Positions 52,361 to 62,784 are shown, counted from the stretch's first letter. The stretch: 64,000 nt of DNA from Paeniroseomonas aquatica (GCF_030409335.1 NZ_JAUFPN010000142.1:1-64000); one strand, 5' to 3'. Program-made: numbers and translations. Notes: a model not told the origin generated them from the letters alone.

Positions 52361-53091
52361 GCGGTGCATCCTGAATGCGGATTGCATACGCCGCGACAGG
52401 GTTTCAGACAAACCACGGCGCGGTGACAACGGCTCGCTGATGCCTGGATACACCCAATTTCTCCGTCACTTTTTGCGGCGCAGCATGGGAATGAAGGCAA
52501 GGCGTGCGGCATGCGATCGAGGCTCCTCCGGAACGTGAAGTATGGGACCTGGATGTGACGGAGATGCGGCAGGTCGCAACGCGGAATGTTTCTTGAGTGT
52601 CAATGCTGAATTACACCCATTGGCGCCCGCCGCGCGATCACCGGATGTCGAGCGCCTGTCGCATTTCGGGGAGCGATCATTTCGTTGTTGGTGTCGTCCC
52701 TGCCCGGTCCGCGGATGCGGTTCCGGTTGCAGTGCAGCATGGCCATGCACCCAACGCAAAAGGCGTGACGTTGCAATGAAACTTCGCGTCCTTGGGGAAG
52801 ATTGGCCTTGGCGGCGCCGCCCGCGCCCCGCCCGGCGCTCCGGGCCGCGGCGAGGCCGCCACCGCAGGCCATGCGGCACCGGCGCATCCACCGCGACAGC
52901 GGGCGGCCGAGGCCGGATGGGCCACTGCCGGTTGCGGTGGCGGCACGCACGGCCGCAGCTGAAATTCCCGCCGTCTCCGCAACCTCGGGTCGGACGGCGG
53001 CAAGGCCGCGCCCCGCCGGACGGATTACTGCTTCGCTCCCGCCGGGAATCGGGTAGTTTCTGTACCGTTCCAGCTCCGGGGAGTGTCACGC
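52361..53091. other. 731-bp region without a supportable gene
   Basis: This lies between the divergent gtrA-like gene and the first solute-binding-protein gene. Open frames in it (for example a plus-strand ATG at 52776 and the minus frame 52466-53089) are Arg/Gly/Pro-rich and look like GC-driven noise. The part 52440-52640 is AT-richer (TTGAGT near 52592), compatible with promoters, but no convincing -35/-10 pair was found. Confidence 0.6.
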
Positions 53092-54678
53092 ATGTTCCGA
53101 CGCGGTGTCTTGGGTGGGGCGGCGCTGGCCGGCGCCGCCATGGTCCTGCCGAAGCCCGCCCTGGCGCAGCCCGCGGCGTCGCGGGTGCTGAAATTCATCC
53201 CCCAGGCCAATCTCTCCACCATCGATCCGTTCTGGACCACGGCCTATATCGCCCGCAACCATGCCTACATGGTCTACGACCAGCTCTATGCCGTGGACGA
53301 CGACTACAAGGTCCACCCGGCCGCCGCCGCCGGCCATGTGGTGGAGGACGAGGGCCGCCGCTGGGTCTTCACCCTGCGGCCGGGGCTGCGCTTCCACGAT
53401 GGCGAGCCGGTGCGGGCACAGGACGCGGTCGCCAGCATCCAGCGCTGGGCCCGGCGCGATGCCTTCGGCCAGCGGCTGCTGACCCAGACCGAGGAGATGG
53501 CGGCGCTCGACGACCTGCGCTTCCAGATCCGGCTGAAGAAGCCCTTCCCGATGATGCTGGACGCCTTCGCCAAGGTGACCACGCCCTGCCTCTACATCAT
53601 GCCGGAGCGGGTGGCGCGGACCGACCCCTTCCAGCAGATCACCGACGCGACCGGCAGCGGCCCGTACCGATTCCGCCGGGACGAATGGGTGCCCGGCGCC
53701 AAGGCGGTCTGGGAGCGGAACGCCGCCTACCAGCCCTTCGGCGAGGGCGTGGCGCGCAACACCGCCGGGCCGCATGTGGCGCATTTCGACCGCGTCGAGT
53801 GGCACGTCATCAACGACCCCGGCACCGCCGCGGCCTCGGTCCAGTCGGGCGAGATCGACTGGTGGGAGCAGCCGACGGCCGACCTGTTTCCCTCGCTCGC
53901 CCGCAACCGCAACGTGGTGGTCGAGGTCGCCGACCCCATGGGCCTGATCGGCACCTTCCGGCCGAACCACCTGACCGCGCCCTTCGACAACCCCGCCGTC
54001 CGCCGCGCGGTGCTGACCTGCATCAGCCAGATGGACATGATGACGGCGGTGATCGGCGACGACCCGAAGCTGAAGCGGGACAAGGTGGGCTTCTTCGCCC
54101 CGGCCTCGCCCTTCGGCACCACGGCCGGGCTCGAGGCCTACAGGGGCAGCATCGAGCAGGCGCGGCGGGAGATCCAGGCGGCCGGCGCCATGGGGCAGAA
54201 GCTGGTGCTGATGAACGCCACCGACCTCGCCAGCATCAATGCCTGCGGCCTGGTCGGCGCCGACCTGTTCAAGCGGATGGGCTTCGACGTCGATTACGTC
54301 GCCACCGACTGGGGCACGGTGGTGCAGCGCCGGGCGAGCCGGGAGCCGCTGGAGAAGGGCGGCTGGTCCGGCTTCTTCACCTTCTGGTCGGCGGTCGACC
54401 ACTGGAATCCGGCCGGGCACAACGCGCTGCGCGGCAACGGCGCCCAGGCCTGGTTCGGCTGGCCCGACATCCCCGAGATCGAGCGGCAGCGCGATGCCTG
54501 GTTCGATGCGCCGGATGCCGCCGCGGCCAAGGCGGCGACGGATGCCATCAGCCGCGCCGCCTTCGAGGGCGTGCCCTACGTCCCGACCGGGCAGTACTTC
54601 CAGCCGACCGCCTATCGCCGCAGCCTGACCGGGGTGCTGAAGGGGCCGCCGCTGTTCTGGAACGTCCGCCGCGCCTGA
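53092..54678 (+). CDS. ABC solute-binding protein, family 5 (array member 1)
   Basis: 528 residues from ATG 53092 (GGGGAG 8 nt upstream; a GTG at 53083 is less likely). The RR-type signal FRRGVLGGAALAGAAMVLPKPALAQ suggests Tat export. The SBP_bac_5 hallmark FTLRPGLRFHDGEPVRAQDAVASIQRW is present, then SGPYRFRRDEW and the DWWEQPTADLFPSLARNR pocket region. Such proteins bind di/oligopeptides, nickel, opines or glycosides in the periplasm. It has no permease or ATPase partner in the window. A GC hairpin follows 2 bp after the stop. Confidence 0.9.
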   Translation: MFRRGVLGGAALAGAAMVLPKPALAQPAASRVLKFIPQANLSTIDPFWTTAYIARNHAYMVYDQLYAVDDDYKVHPAAAAGHVVEDEGRRWVFTLRPGLRFHDGEPVRAQDAVASIQRWARRDAFGQRLLTQTEEMAALDDLRFQIRLKKPFPMMLDAFAKVTTPCLYIMPERVARTDPFQQITDATGSGPYRFRRDEWVPGAKAVWERNAAYQPFGEGVARNTAGPHVAHFDRVEWHVINDPGTAAASVQSGEIDWWEQPTADLFPSLARNRNVVVEVADPMGLIGTFRPNHLTAPFDNPAVRRAVLTCISQMDMMTAVIGDDPKLKRDKVGFFAPASPFGTTAGLEAYRGSIEQARREIQAAGAMGQKLVLMNATDLASINACGLVGADLFKRMGFDVDYVATDWGTVVQRRASREPLEKGGWSGFFTFWSAVDHWNPAGHNALRGNGAQAWFGWPDIPEIERQRDAWFDAPDAAAAKAATDAISRAAFEGVPYVPTGQYFQPTAYRRSLTGVLKGPPLFWNVRRA

Positions 54679-54680
54679 CC

Positions 54681-54700
54681 GCCCCCGCCTGACGGGGGGC
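54681..54700 (+). terminator. GC hairpin after array member 1 (weak terminator or processing site)
   Basis: GCCCCC (54681-54686) and GGGGGC (54695-54700) pair around an 8-nt loop, starting 3 bp after the stop of member 1. No T-run follows. It could lower read-through to members 2-5 or stabilise the first message. Confidence 0.35.
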
Positions 54701-54786
54701 ACAACCTCCGGTCCGGCTTGCAGGGGCGGCCGCGCCGGGCTTCACTCCGCGGCAACGGCCGCGAGACGGCTCCGGGGAGACAATCG

Positions 54787-56379
54787 ATGCTTCGACGCAA
54801 CCTATTGGGCGCCGGCGCGGCGGCCGGGGCTTCCAGCCTGCTGCCACGCTTCTCGATCGCGCAGCCGGCGAACAGCCGGGTGCTGCGCTTCATTCCGCAA
54901 TCCGACGTCGGCACGCTCGATCCGATCGTGACCACCGCCTATGTCACGCGGAACCACGCCTTCCTGATCTGGGACACGCTCTACGGCCTGGACGCCGACC
55001 TCAAGCCGCAGCCGCAGATGGTCGAGGGCCATGTGGTCGAGGACGACGGCCGCCGCTGGACCCTGACCCTGCGGCCCGGGCTGAAATTCCACGACGGCGA
55101 GCCGGTGCGTGCGCAGGATTGCGTCGCCTCGATCAAGCGCTGGCAGCGGCGCGACCCGCTGGGCCAGGAGCTGGCGGCCCGGACCGACGACCTGCTGGCG
55201 ACCGACGACCGCACCATCGTCTTCCGGCTGAAGAAGCCCTTTCCGCTGCTGCCGGATGCGCTGGGCAAGGTCGGCACCCCCGTGCCCTTCATGATGCCGG
55301 AGCGGCTGGCCAATACCGACCCCTTCCGCGCGGTGACCGAGTTCATCGGCAGCGGCCCCTTCCGCTTCAAACCCGATGAGCGGGTCCAGGGCAGCCGCTT
55401 CGTCTATGAGCGCTTCGCCGACTACAGGCCGCGCGAGAGCGGCACCCCGGCCTGGACCTCCGGCCCGAAGCGGGCCCTGGTCGACCGGGTGGAGTGGCGG
55501 GTGACGCCGGACAGCGCCACGGCCTCCGCCGCGCTGCAGTCGGGCGAGGTGGACTGGTGGGAGAACCCGCCGAACGACCTGCTGCCGCCGCTGCGCCGGG
55601 CGCGCGACATCGTCATCGACATCCCCGATCCGACCGGGCAGCTCGGCTTCGCGCGCTTCAACCATCTGCACGCGCCCTTCAACAACCCGAAGCTGCGGCA
55701 GGCGCTGCTCGGCGCCATCAACCAGGCAGACTTCATGACCGCGGCCTTCGGCGATACCAAGGGCGCCTGGCGCGACAAGGTCGGCTTCTTCCCCGACGGC
55801 ACGCCCTTCGCCAGCGATGCCGGCATGGCGGCGCTGACCAGCCCGCGCGACCTGGAGAAGGTGAAGCGGGAGGTGGCCGCCAGCGGCTACAAGGGCGAGC
55901 CGGTGGTGCTGCTCGGGGCCACCGACTTCCCCATCATCAATGCCCTCTGCCTGGTCGGCGCCGACCTGTTCAAGCAGGTGGGGCTGAACGTCGACTACGT
56001 CTCCTCCGACTGGGGCACCGTGGTGCAGCGCCGGAACAGCCGGGAGCCGGTGGAGAAGGGCGGCTGGAGCGTCTTCTTCACCTACTGGGCCGGCTTCGAC
56101 ACGCTGGGCCCCGGGGTGAACCAGACGCTGCGCGGCAACGGCACCAACGGCTGGTTCGGCTGGGCGAGCTCCGAGCGGCTGGAGGCCAAGCGGGCCGAGT
56201 GGTTCGACGCGCCGAGCCTCGCCGCGCAGCAGCAGGCGGCGCGGGAGCAGCAGGCGATCGGCTTCGAGGAGGTGCCGGCCCTGCCGCTGGGCCAGGCCTT
56301 CGTGGCGACCGCCTATCGCCGCAACCTGGTCGACCTGCCGAAGGGCCCGCCCTTCTTCTGGAATGCGAGGAAGGTGTGA
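54787..56379 (+). CDS. ABC solute-binding protein, family 5 (array member 2)
   Basis: 530 residues; GGGGAGA lies 7 nt before the ATG. The signal is LRRNLLGAGAAAGASSLLPRFSIAQ (RRNLL, Tat-like). The core LRPGLKFHDGEPVRAQDCVASIKRWQRRD and the later DWWENPPNDLLPPLRRAR align directly with member 1, as does VVQRRNSREPVEKGGWS near the C-terminus. There is no lipoprotein cysteine. It ends 2 bp before member 3, so the two are surely co-transcribed. Confidence 0.9.
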   Translation: MLRRNLLGAGAAAGASSLLPRFSIAQPANSRVLRFIPQSDVGTLDPIVTTAYVTRNHAFLIWDTLYGLDADLKPQPQMVEGHVVEDDGRRWTLTLRPGLKFHDGEPVRAQDCVASIKRWQRRDPLGQELAARTDDLLATDDRTIVFRLKKPFPLLPDALGKVGTPVPFMMPERLANTDPFRAVTEFIGSGPFRFKPDERVQGSRFVYERFADYRPRESGTPAWTSGPKRALVDRVEWRVTPDSATASAALQSGEVDWWENPPNDLLPPLRRARDIVIDIPDPTGQLGFARFNHLHAPFNNPKLRQALLGAINQADFMTAAFGDTKGAWRDKVGFFPDGTPFASDAGMAALTSPRDLEKVKREVAASGYKGEPVVLLGATDFPIINALCLVGADLFKQVGLNVDYVSSDWGTVVQRRNSREPVEKGGWSVFFTYWAGFDTLGPGVNQTLRGNGTNGWFGWASSERLEAKRAEWFDAPSLAAQQQAAREQQAIGFEEVPALPLGQAFVATAYRRNLVDLPKGPPFFWNARKV

Positions 56380-56381
56380 GC

Positions 56382-57974
56382 ATGCAGCGTCGATCCCTGT
56401 TGGCCGGCGTCGCCGGCGCCGCCGCAATCACCCCCGCCTGGCCGCGCTTCGCCATCGGCCAGAACACCGCGGCACGCACCCTGAAGTTCGTCCCCCAGGC
56501 CAACCTCACCAGCCTCGATCCGATCTGGACCACGGCCAACGTCACACGCAACCACGCCTGGCTGGTCTATGACGTGCTCTACGGGATGGATGCGGAGTTC
56601 CAGCCGCAGCCGCAGATGGCCGAGGGGCACAGCGTCGCGGACGACGGCCGGGCCTGGACCTTCACGCTGCGCAGCGGCCTCCGCTTCCACGACGGCGAGC
56701 CGGTGCGGGCCACGGATTGCGTCGCCAGCCTGAAGCGCTGGATGAAGCGCAACTCCAACGGCCAGAAGCTGGAGCCCGTGGTCGACGAGCTGGCGGCGCT
56801 GGACGACCGGCGGCTGCGCTTCAAGCTGAAGCGGCCCTTCCCCCGGCTGCTGGCCTCGCTCGCCAACCCGTCCAACCCGGCCGCCTTCATCATGCCGGAG
56901 CGGATCGCCCGGACCGACCCCTTCCAGCAGATCCGCGAGACGGTGGGCAGCGGGCCGTTCAAATTCCTCGCCAGCGAGTACAACTCCGGCAGCTTCGCCG
57001 CCTATGAGCGGAACGCCGCCTACCAGCCGGCCTCGGGCGCGCCGAGCCTGACCGCGGGGGCGAAGGTCGCCCACTTCGACCGCGTCGAGTGGCACATCAT
57101 CACCGATGCGGCGACCGCCTCGGCGGCGCTGCAGAACGGCGAGATCGACTGGTACGAGCAGCCGCCGCCGGAGATCCAGCAGCTCTTCCGGCGCAACCGC
57201 GCCATCACGGTGGAGGCGATCGACCGCCTGCCCAATCCGGCGGTGCTGCGCTTCAACCACCTGCACCCGCCCTTCAACGACAAGAAGATGCGCCAGGCCC
57301 TCCTGCCGGCGGTCAGCCAGACCGACTACATGACGGCGATCGTGGGTCCCGACCCGGCGCTCTATTCCGACACCATGGGCACCTTCACCCCGGGCACGCC
57401 GCTGGCCAACGACGCCGGGATGGCGGCGCTGACGGGGCCGCGCAGCATCGCCCGCTCCAGGGCGCTGCTGAAGGAGGCCGGCTATACCAACCAGCCCATC
57501 CGGCTGATCGGCCCGACCGACATCCTGGCGCCGGCGGCGATGACCCAGGTGGCGGGCGACATGTTCCGCCAGCTGGATGTGAACCTCGACTTCGTCCTGA
57601 CCGACTGGGGCAGCGTGGTGCAGCGGCGGGCGAGCCGGGAGCCGCTGGAGAAGGGCGGCTGGAGCGTCTTCCTCACCGCCTTCGCCTCCTTCGAATTCGC
57701 CGACCCCTCGGGCAATTTCCCGTTGCGCGGCAATGGCGCGGGCGCCTGGTTCGGCTGGCCGACCATCCCCCGGCTGGAGGAGCTGCGCGACGCCTGGTTC
57801 GACGCGCCGGACCTCGACAGCCAGAAGAAGCTGGCGCGGGAGATCCAGCTCACCATGCTGGACGAGGTGCCCTACATCCCGGTCGGCGCCTATACCTCGA
57901 TGACCTCCTTCCGGCGCAACCTGACGGGGCGGGTGCCGGGCTTCGCGCTGTTCTGGAACATCAGGCGCGGATGA
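56382..57974 (+). CDS. ABC solute-binding protein, family 5 (array member 3)
   Basis: 530 residues with the Tat-like signal QRRSLLAGVAGAAAITPAWPRFAIGQ. The hallmark LRSGLRFHDGEPVRATDCVASLKRWMKR is followed by MPERIARTDPFQQIRETVGSGPFKF and DWYEQPPPEIQQLFRRNR. The pocket segment differs from members 1 and 2 (YEQPPPEIQ against WE-P-DL), which hints at different ligands. It overlaps member 4 by 4 bp (ATGA). Confidence 0.9.
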   Translation: MQRRSLLAGVAGAAAITPAWPRFAIGQNTAARTLKFVPQANLTSLDPIWTTANVTRNHAWLVYDVLYGMDAEFQPQPQMAEGHSVADDGRAWTFTLRSGLRFHDGEPVRATDCVASLKRWMKRNSNGQKLEPVVDELAALDDRRLRFKLKRPFPRLLASLANPSNPAAFIMPERIARTDPFQQIRETVGSGPFKFLASEYNSGSFAAYERNAAYQPASGAPSLTAGAKVAHFDRVEWHIITDAATASAALQNGEIDWYEQPPPEIQQLFRRNRAITVEAIDRLPNPAVLRFNHLHPPFNDKKMRQALLPAVSQTDYMTAIVGPDPALYSDTMGTFTPGTPLANDAGMAALTGPRSIARSRALLKEAGYTNQPIRLIGPTDILAPAAMTQVAGDMFRQLDVNLDFVLTDWGSVVQRRASREPLEKGGWSVFLTAFASFEFADPSGNFPLRGNGAGAWFGWPTIPRLEELRDAWFDAPDLDSQKKLAREIQLTMLDEVPYIPVGAYTSMTSFRRNLTGRVPGFALFWNIRRG

Positions 57975-59545
57975 TCGCCCGGCGGGGACTGCTGGCGGCG
58001 GGGGCGGCGGCGGTCGCCGCACCCGCGGTGGCGCAGCGGGCGAGCGTGCTGCGCTTCGTGCCGCAGGCCGACCTCGGCGGGCTGGACCCGGTGGCGGTCT
58101 CCTCCAACGTCATCCGCAACCATGGCTACATGGTCTGGGACACGCTCTACGGCACCGACAATGCCTTCCGGGTCTTCCCGCAGATGGCCGAGGGGCATGT
58201 CTTCGGCGACGACGACCTGACCTGCACCATCACCCTGCGGCCCGGGCTGGCCTTCCACGACGGCGAGCCGGTGCGGGCCGGGGATTGCGTCGCCAGCATC
58301 GCCCGCTGGATGCGGCGCAGCCCGATGGGCCAGGCCCTGGCGGCGCGCACCGATGCGGTGGAGGTGGTGGACGACCGGCGCTTCCGCTTCCGCCTCAAGC
58401 GGCGCTTCCCGCTGCTGATCGAAGCGCTGGGCGTGCCGGCCAACCCTTCGCTGTTCATCATGCCGGAGCGGCTGGCGAAGACCGATCCCTTCCAGCAGAT
58501 CCGCGAGCCCATCGGCAGCGGCCCCTTCCGCTTCCTGATAGACGAGTTCCGCCAGGGCAGCCGCGCGGTCTGGGCCAGGAACGAGGCCTATGTGCCGACC
58601 AGCGGCGGCGGCGCCGGCATGACCGCCGGGCCGAAGGTGGCGCATTTCGACCGGATCGAGTGGGCCATCATCCCCGATGCGGCGACCGCCGCCGCGGCGC
58701 TGATCAACAACGAGGTCGACTGGTTCGAGCAGATGGGGCCGGAGATCCAGCAGCTGCTGGGGCGCAACCGGGGCATCCAGCTCGAGCCGATCGACCCGCT
58801 GCCGCTGCCGGGGCAGTTCCGCTTCAACCATCTGCAGCCGCCCTTCGACAATCCAGGCATCCGCCGCGCCTTCCTGCATGCGATCAGCCAGGAGGATTTC
58901 ATGACCGCGATCGTCGGGCCCGACCCGACGAAATTCGAGACCGGCTGCGGCTTCTTCACCCCGAACGGCCCGATGGCGAATGACGAGGGCCTCGGCCCGC
59001 TGCAGGGGCCTCGCAGCATCGAGCGCGCCAGGCAGGCGCTGCGCGAGGCCGGCTACAGGGGCGAGCGGGTGCGGCTGCTCGGCACCACCGACATCAACTC
59101 CACCACGGCGCAGGCGCAGGTGGCGGCCGACCTGCTGCGGCGGCTCGACCTCAACCTCGATGTCGTGCTGACGGATTGGGGGACGGTCGCGCAGCGGCGG
59201 ATGAACAAGGGGCCGCTGGATGCCGGCGGCTGGTCGATCGCCTGCTTCGCCTCCTCAGGCATGGATTTCATCAACCCCATCACCCACAACCAGCTGCGCT
59301 CGGACGGCGCCGCGGCGGCGCCGGGCTGGCCGGACCTGCCGGAGGTGGAGCGGCTGCGGACGGAGTGGCTGGATGCGCCGGACCTCGCTTCGCAGCAGGC
59401 GCTGGCGCGGCGGATCCAGGCGGCGGCGATGGACGGGCTGCCCTATATCCCGACCGGCGCCTACTACTCGATCACGGCGCATCGCCGGAGCCTGGTGGAC
59501 CGGGTGAAGGGTTTCGCGATCTTCTGGGGCATTCGGAGGGCCTGA
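57971..59545 (+). CDS. ABC solute-binding protein, family 5 (array member 4)
   Basis: 524 residues, starting at an ATG that overlaps the stop of member 3. The short signal is IARRGLLAAGAAAVAAPAVAQ. The core LRPGLAFHDGEPVRAGDCVASIARWMRR leads to DWFEQMGPEIQQLLGRNRGIQ, closest to member 3 in the pocket segment. The C-terminal block reads AQRRMNKGPLDAGGWSI, a divergent form of the VQRRASREPLEKGGWS block of its siblings. Confidence 0.9.
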   Translation: MIARRGLLAAGAAAVAAPAVAQRASVLRFVPQADLGGLDPVAVSSNVIRNHGYMVWDTLYGTDNAFRVFPQMAEGHVFGDDDLTCTITLRPGLAFHDGEPVRAGDCVASIARWMRRSPMGQALAARTDAVEVVDDRRFRFRLKRRFPLLIEALGVPANPSLFIMPERLAKTDPFQQIREPIGSGPFRFLIDEFRQGSRAVWARNEAYVPTSGGGAGMTAGPKVAHFDRIEWAIIPDAATAAAALINNEVDWFEQMGPEIQQLLGRNRGIQLEPIDPLPLPGQFRFNHLQPPFDNPGIRRAFLHAISQEDFMTAIVGPDPTKFETGCGFFTPNGPMANDEGLGPLQGPRSIERARQALREAGYRGERVRLLGTTDINSTTAQAQVAADLLRRLDLNLDVVLTDWGTVAQRRMNKGPLDAGGWSIACFASSGMDFINPITHNQLRSDGAAAAPGWPDLPEVERLRTEWLDAPDLASQQALARRIQAAAMDGLPYIPTGAYYSITAHRRSLVDRVKGFAIFWGIRRA

Positions 59546-59549
59546 CGCC

Positions 59550-61127
59550 ATGCAACGACGCAGCCTGATGCAGGCGGGGTTCGCGGCCGCCGCGCTCCCC
59601 GCGCCGGCCTTCTCCCAGGGGGCCGCGGCGCGCACCCTCCGGGTGATCCCGCAGGCCAACCTGACCAGTCTCGATCCGGTCTGGACCACGGCGGTGGTGA
59701 CGCGGAACCACGCCTTCCTCACCTACGACCAGCTCTGCGCCCAGGACGCCAAGGGCGAGATCCAGCCGCAGATGGCGGAGGGCTGGGTCACCGAGCCGGA
59801 TGGCCTGGCCGTGACCTTCACCCTGCGGCCCGGGCTGCGCTTCCACGATGGCGAGCCGGTGCTGGCGCGCGATTGCGTCGCCAGTATCAAGCGCTGGGCG
59901 CGGCGCGACCCCTTCATGCAGGTGCTCTCGGCCCAGGTGGCCGAGGTGGAGGCGCTGGACGACCGGCGCTTCCGCTTCCGGCTGAAGAAGCCGGTGCCGC
60001 TGCTGCTGCTGGCCCTCGGCCAGACGCAATTCCCCTGCTTCATCATGCCGGAGCGCATCGCCCGGACCGATGCCTTCCAGCAGATCCGCGAGCCGATCGG
60101 CAGCGGGCCCTTCCGCTTCCTGAGCGACGAGTGGAACCCCGGGCAACGCTCGGTCTGGGCCAAATTCGACGGCTACGTGCCGCGCGAGGGGGCGGTCGAC
60201 GGCCTCGCCGGCGGGCGGGTGCCGCGGCTGGACCGGGTGGAATGGACCGTCATCACCGACCCCGCGACGGCGGCCAGCGCCATGACCACCGGCGAGCAGG
60301 ACTACTGGGAATATCCGCTGCACGACCTGCTGCCGCTGCTCCGGCGCAACCGCCAGGTGGTGGTGGAGCAACGCCTGCTGGATGGCACCTATGGCATCTG
60401 CCGCTTCAACACGCTGCACCCGCCCTTCGACAACCCGGCCATCCGCCGCGCGGTGGCGATGGCGGTCGACCAGCGGGACTACCTGCGCGCTGTCGCCGGC
60501 AACGAGGCGGGCGGCTGGGAGGCCTGCGAGGGCGTCTTCACCTGCGGCACGCCGCTGGCCAACGAGGCCGGCAGCGAGGTGCTGAAGACGCATGACATCG
60601 ACAAGGCCAAGGCGGCGCTGGCCGCGGCCGGGTACAACGGCGAGAAGGTGGTGCTGGTCGCGCCGGGCGACTATCCGCAGATCAACGCGCTGTCGCTCGT
60701 CACGGCCGATGTGCTGCGCCGGCTGGGGATGAACCTCGAGGTCGTCTCGACCGACTGGGGCACGCTGATCCAGCGGCGGGCAAGCAAGGAGACGGTGGAG
60801 AAGGGCGGCTGGAGCATCATCCACACCACAAGCTCCGGCCAGAGCCTCAGCCTGCCGGTCTTCCACCTGTTCCTCCGCGCCAATGGGCCGCAGGCCTGGT
60901 TCGGCTGGCCGGAGGATGCCGAGATCGAGCGGCTGCGCGCCGCCTGGACCGAGACCGGCGACGCCGCCGAATCGCGTCGCATCGCCGAGGCGCTGAACCG
61001 GCGGGCGATGGAGGTGATGGCCTATGTGCCGCTGGGCTTCTACTGGCAGCCCTCGGCCTGGCGCCGCAACGTGACCGGCGTGTTCAAGTCGCCGGTCACC
61101 GCCTTCTGGAACATGGGCAAGACCTGA
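59550..61127 (+). CDS. ABC solute-binding protein, family 5 (array member 5)
   Basis: 525 residues, starting 4 bp after member 4. The signal is QRRSLMQAGFAAAALPAPAFSQ. The core LRPGLRFHDGEPVLARDCVASIKRWARRD is followed by DYWEYPLHDLLPLLRRNRQVV, which groups it with member 6, and IQRRASKETVEKGGWSI. It carries the same MPERIARTDAFQQIREPIGSGPFRF hinge block as members 3 and 4. Confidence 0.9.
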   Translation: MQRRSLMQAGFAAAALPAPAFSQGAAARTLRVIPQANLTSLDPVWTTAVVTRNHAFLTYDQLCAQDAKGEIQPQMAEGWVTEPDGLAVTFTLRPGLRFHDGEPVLARDCVASIKRWARRDPFMQVLSAQVAEVEALDDRRFRFRLKKPVPLLLLALGQTQFPCFIMPERIARTDAFQQIREPIGSGPFRFLSDEWNPGQRSVWAKFDGYVPREGAVDGLAGGRVPRLDRVEWTVITDPATAASAMTTGEQDYWEYPLHDLLPLLRRNRQVVVEQRLLDGTYGICRFNTLHPPFDNPAIRRAVAMAVDQRDYLRAVAGNEAGGWEACEGVFTCGTPLANEAGSEVLKTHDIDKAKAALAAAGYNGEKVVLVAPGDYPQINALSLVTADVLRRLGMNLEVVSTDWGTLIQRRASKETVEKGGWSIIHTTSSGQSLSLPVFHLFLRANGPQAWFGWPEDAEIERLRAAWTETGDAAESRRIAEALNRRAMEVMAYVPLGFYWQPSAWRRNVTGVFKSPVTAFWNMGKT

Positions 61128-61203
61128 GCCCGGTTGCGTGCCGCCGCCGGCTGGGGCATGGGGGGCGGCGGCCGCTGGAAGAGCCGCCCGGGAGGAACGC
61201 CGC

Positions 61204-62784
61204 ATGCATCGTCGCACCCTGCTGCAGGGCTCGGCCCTGGCCCTGGCGGCCCCGCGCCTGGCCGCGGCCCAGGGCAATGCGCGGACCCTGCGCTTCGTGC
61301 CGCAGGGCAACCTGGCGAACATCGACCCGGTCTGGACCACGACCACGCTGGCCCGCAACCACGGGCTGATGGTCTACGACACGCTGTTCGGCCTCGGCCA
61401 GGACTTCCAGCCGAAGCCGCAGATGGCGGCGGCGCACGAGGTCTCGGCCGATGGGCTGGTGCACAAGGTCACCCTGCGGCCGGAGCTGCGCTTCCACGAC
61501 GGCGAGCCGGTGCTGGCGCGCGACTGCATCGCCTCCATCGCCCGCTGGTCGAAGCGCGACGTGCTCGGCCTGCGGCTGGCGGCGCTGCTCGAGGAGATGC
61601 GCCCCGGCGCCGACGACGCCTTCGAGATCGTGCTGAAGCGGCCCTGGCCGGGGCTGGCCTGGGCGCTCGGCAAGCCCTCCGCCAATATCTGCGCCATCAT
61701 GCCCGAACGGGTGGCGAAGACCGATCCCTTCACCCAGATCACCGACTTCGTCGGCTCCGGCCCCTTCCGCTTCCGCCGCTCGCAATGGGTGCCCGGCAGC
61801 CTCGCCGCCTACGAGCGCTTCGCCGGCTACGTGCCGCGGGACGAGCCGGCGGATTTCCTGGCCGGCGGCAAGCAGGTGCATTTCGACCGGGTGGAATGGC
61901 GGGTGATGCCCGACCCCGCGACCGCCGCCGCGGCGCTGCAGAACAACGAGGTGGACTGGTGGGAGACCCCGCTGGCGGACCTGCTGCCGCTGCTGCGGCG
62001 GAACCGCGACATCGCCATCGAGGTGGTGAACACCGCCGGCGCGCTGGGGATGCTGCGCTTCAACCACCTGCACCCGCCCTTCGACAAGCCGGGCATCCGC
62101 CGCGCCATCCAGGCCGCCATCGACCAGAAGTCCTTCATGCAGGCGGCGCTCGGCGAGGATCCGGCGCTGTGGCAGGTGCCGGCCGGGGCCTTCACCCCGG
62201 GGACGCCGCTGGCCAACGACACCGGGCTCGAGGCCATGACCGCGCCGCGCGACCCGGAGGCGGCGAAGCGGGCGCTGGCGGCGGCGGGCTACCGGGGGGA
62301 GAAGGTGGTCATCCTCTCGCCGACCGACTTCCCGACCATCAATGCCCTGTCCGAGGTGGCGGCGGATACGCTGCGGCGGATCGGCATGGCGGTCGACCTG
62401 CAGTCCATGGACTGGGGCACGCTGGTGCAGCGCCGGACCAAGCGGGAGGCCCCGGACCAGGGCGGCTGGAACATCTTCTGCACCACCTGGGAGGGGCTCG
62501 ACGTCTCGGTGCCCGGCAGCCACCAGCCGATCCGCGGCAACGGCACCGACGGCTGGATCGGCTGGGCGACCAGCCCGCGGCGGGAGGCGCTGCGTGATGC
62601 CTGGTTCGACGCGCCCGACCTGGCCGCCGAGCGCCGCATCGCCGGCGAATTGCAGGCGCTGGTCTGGGAGGAGGCGCCCTTCATCCCGCTCGGGCTGCTG
62701 CGGCCGCCGCAGGCCTACCGGCGCAGCCTAACCAATATCGTCACCGGCGGGCCGCCGCTGTTCTGGAACGTGAAGCGGAGCTGA
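61204..62784 (+). CDS. ABC solute-binding protein, family 5 (array member 6)
   Basis: 526 residues from ATG 61204 (GGGAGGAA 6 nt upstream); the in-frame extension to 61138 is not homologous. The signal is HRRTLLQGSALALAAPRLAAAQ. The core LRPELRFHDGEPVLARDCIASIARWSKRD leads to DWWETPLADLLPLLRRNRDIA. A 76-bp gap separates it from member 5. It ends with the shared C-terminal RRSLTNIVTGGPPLFWNVKR. Confidence 0.9.
   Translation: MHRRTLLQGSALALAAPRLAAAQGNARTLRFVPQGNLANIDPVWTTTTLARNHGLMVYDTLFGLGQDFQPKPQMAAAHEVSADGLVHKVTLRPELRFHDGEPVLARDCIASIARWSKRDVLGLRLAALLEEMRPGADDAFEIVLKRPWPGLAWALGKPSANICAIMPERVAKTDPFTQITDFVGSGPFRFRRSQWVPGSLAAYERFAGYVPRDEPADFLAGGKQVHFDRVEWRVMPDPATAAAALQNNEVDWWETPLADLLPLLRRNRDIAIEVVNTAGALGMLRFNHLHPPFDKPGIRRAIQAAIDQKSFMQAALGEDPALWQVPAGAFTPGTPLANDTGLEAMTAPRDPEAAKRALAAAGYRGEKVVILSPTDFPTINALSEVAADTLRRIGMAVDLQSMDWGTLVQRRTKREAPDQGGWNIFCTTWEGLDVSVPGSHQPIRGNGTDGWIGWATSPRREALRDAWFDAPDLAAERRIAGELQALVWEEAPFIPLGLLRPPQAYRRSLTNIVTGGPPLFWNVKRS

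Noticed and set aside
52466-53089. Possible genes in the gap before the solute-binding-protein array, including a plus-strand ATG at 52776
   Set aside because: The predicted proteins are Arg/Pro/Gly-rich, without ribosome-binding sites or recognisable motifs.
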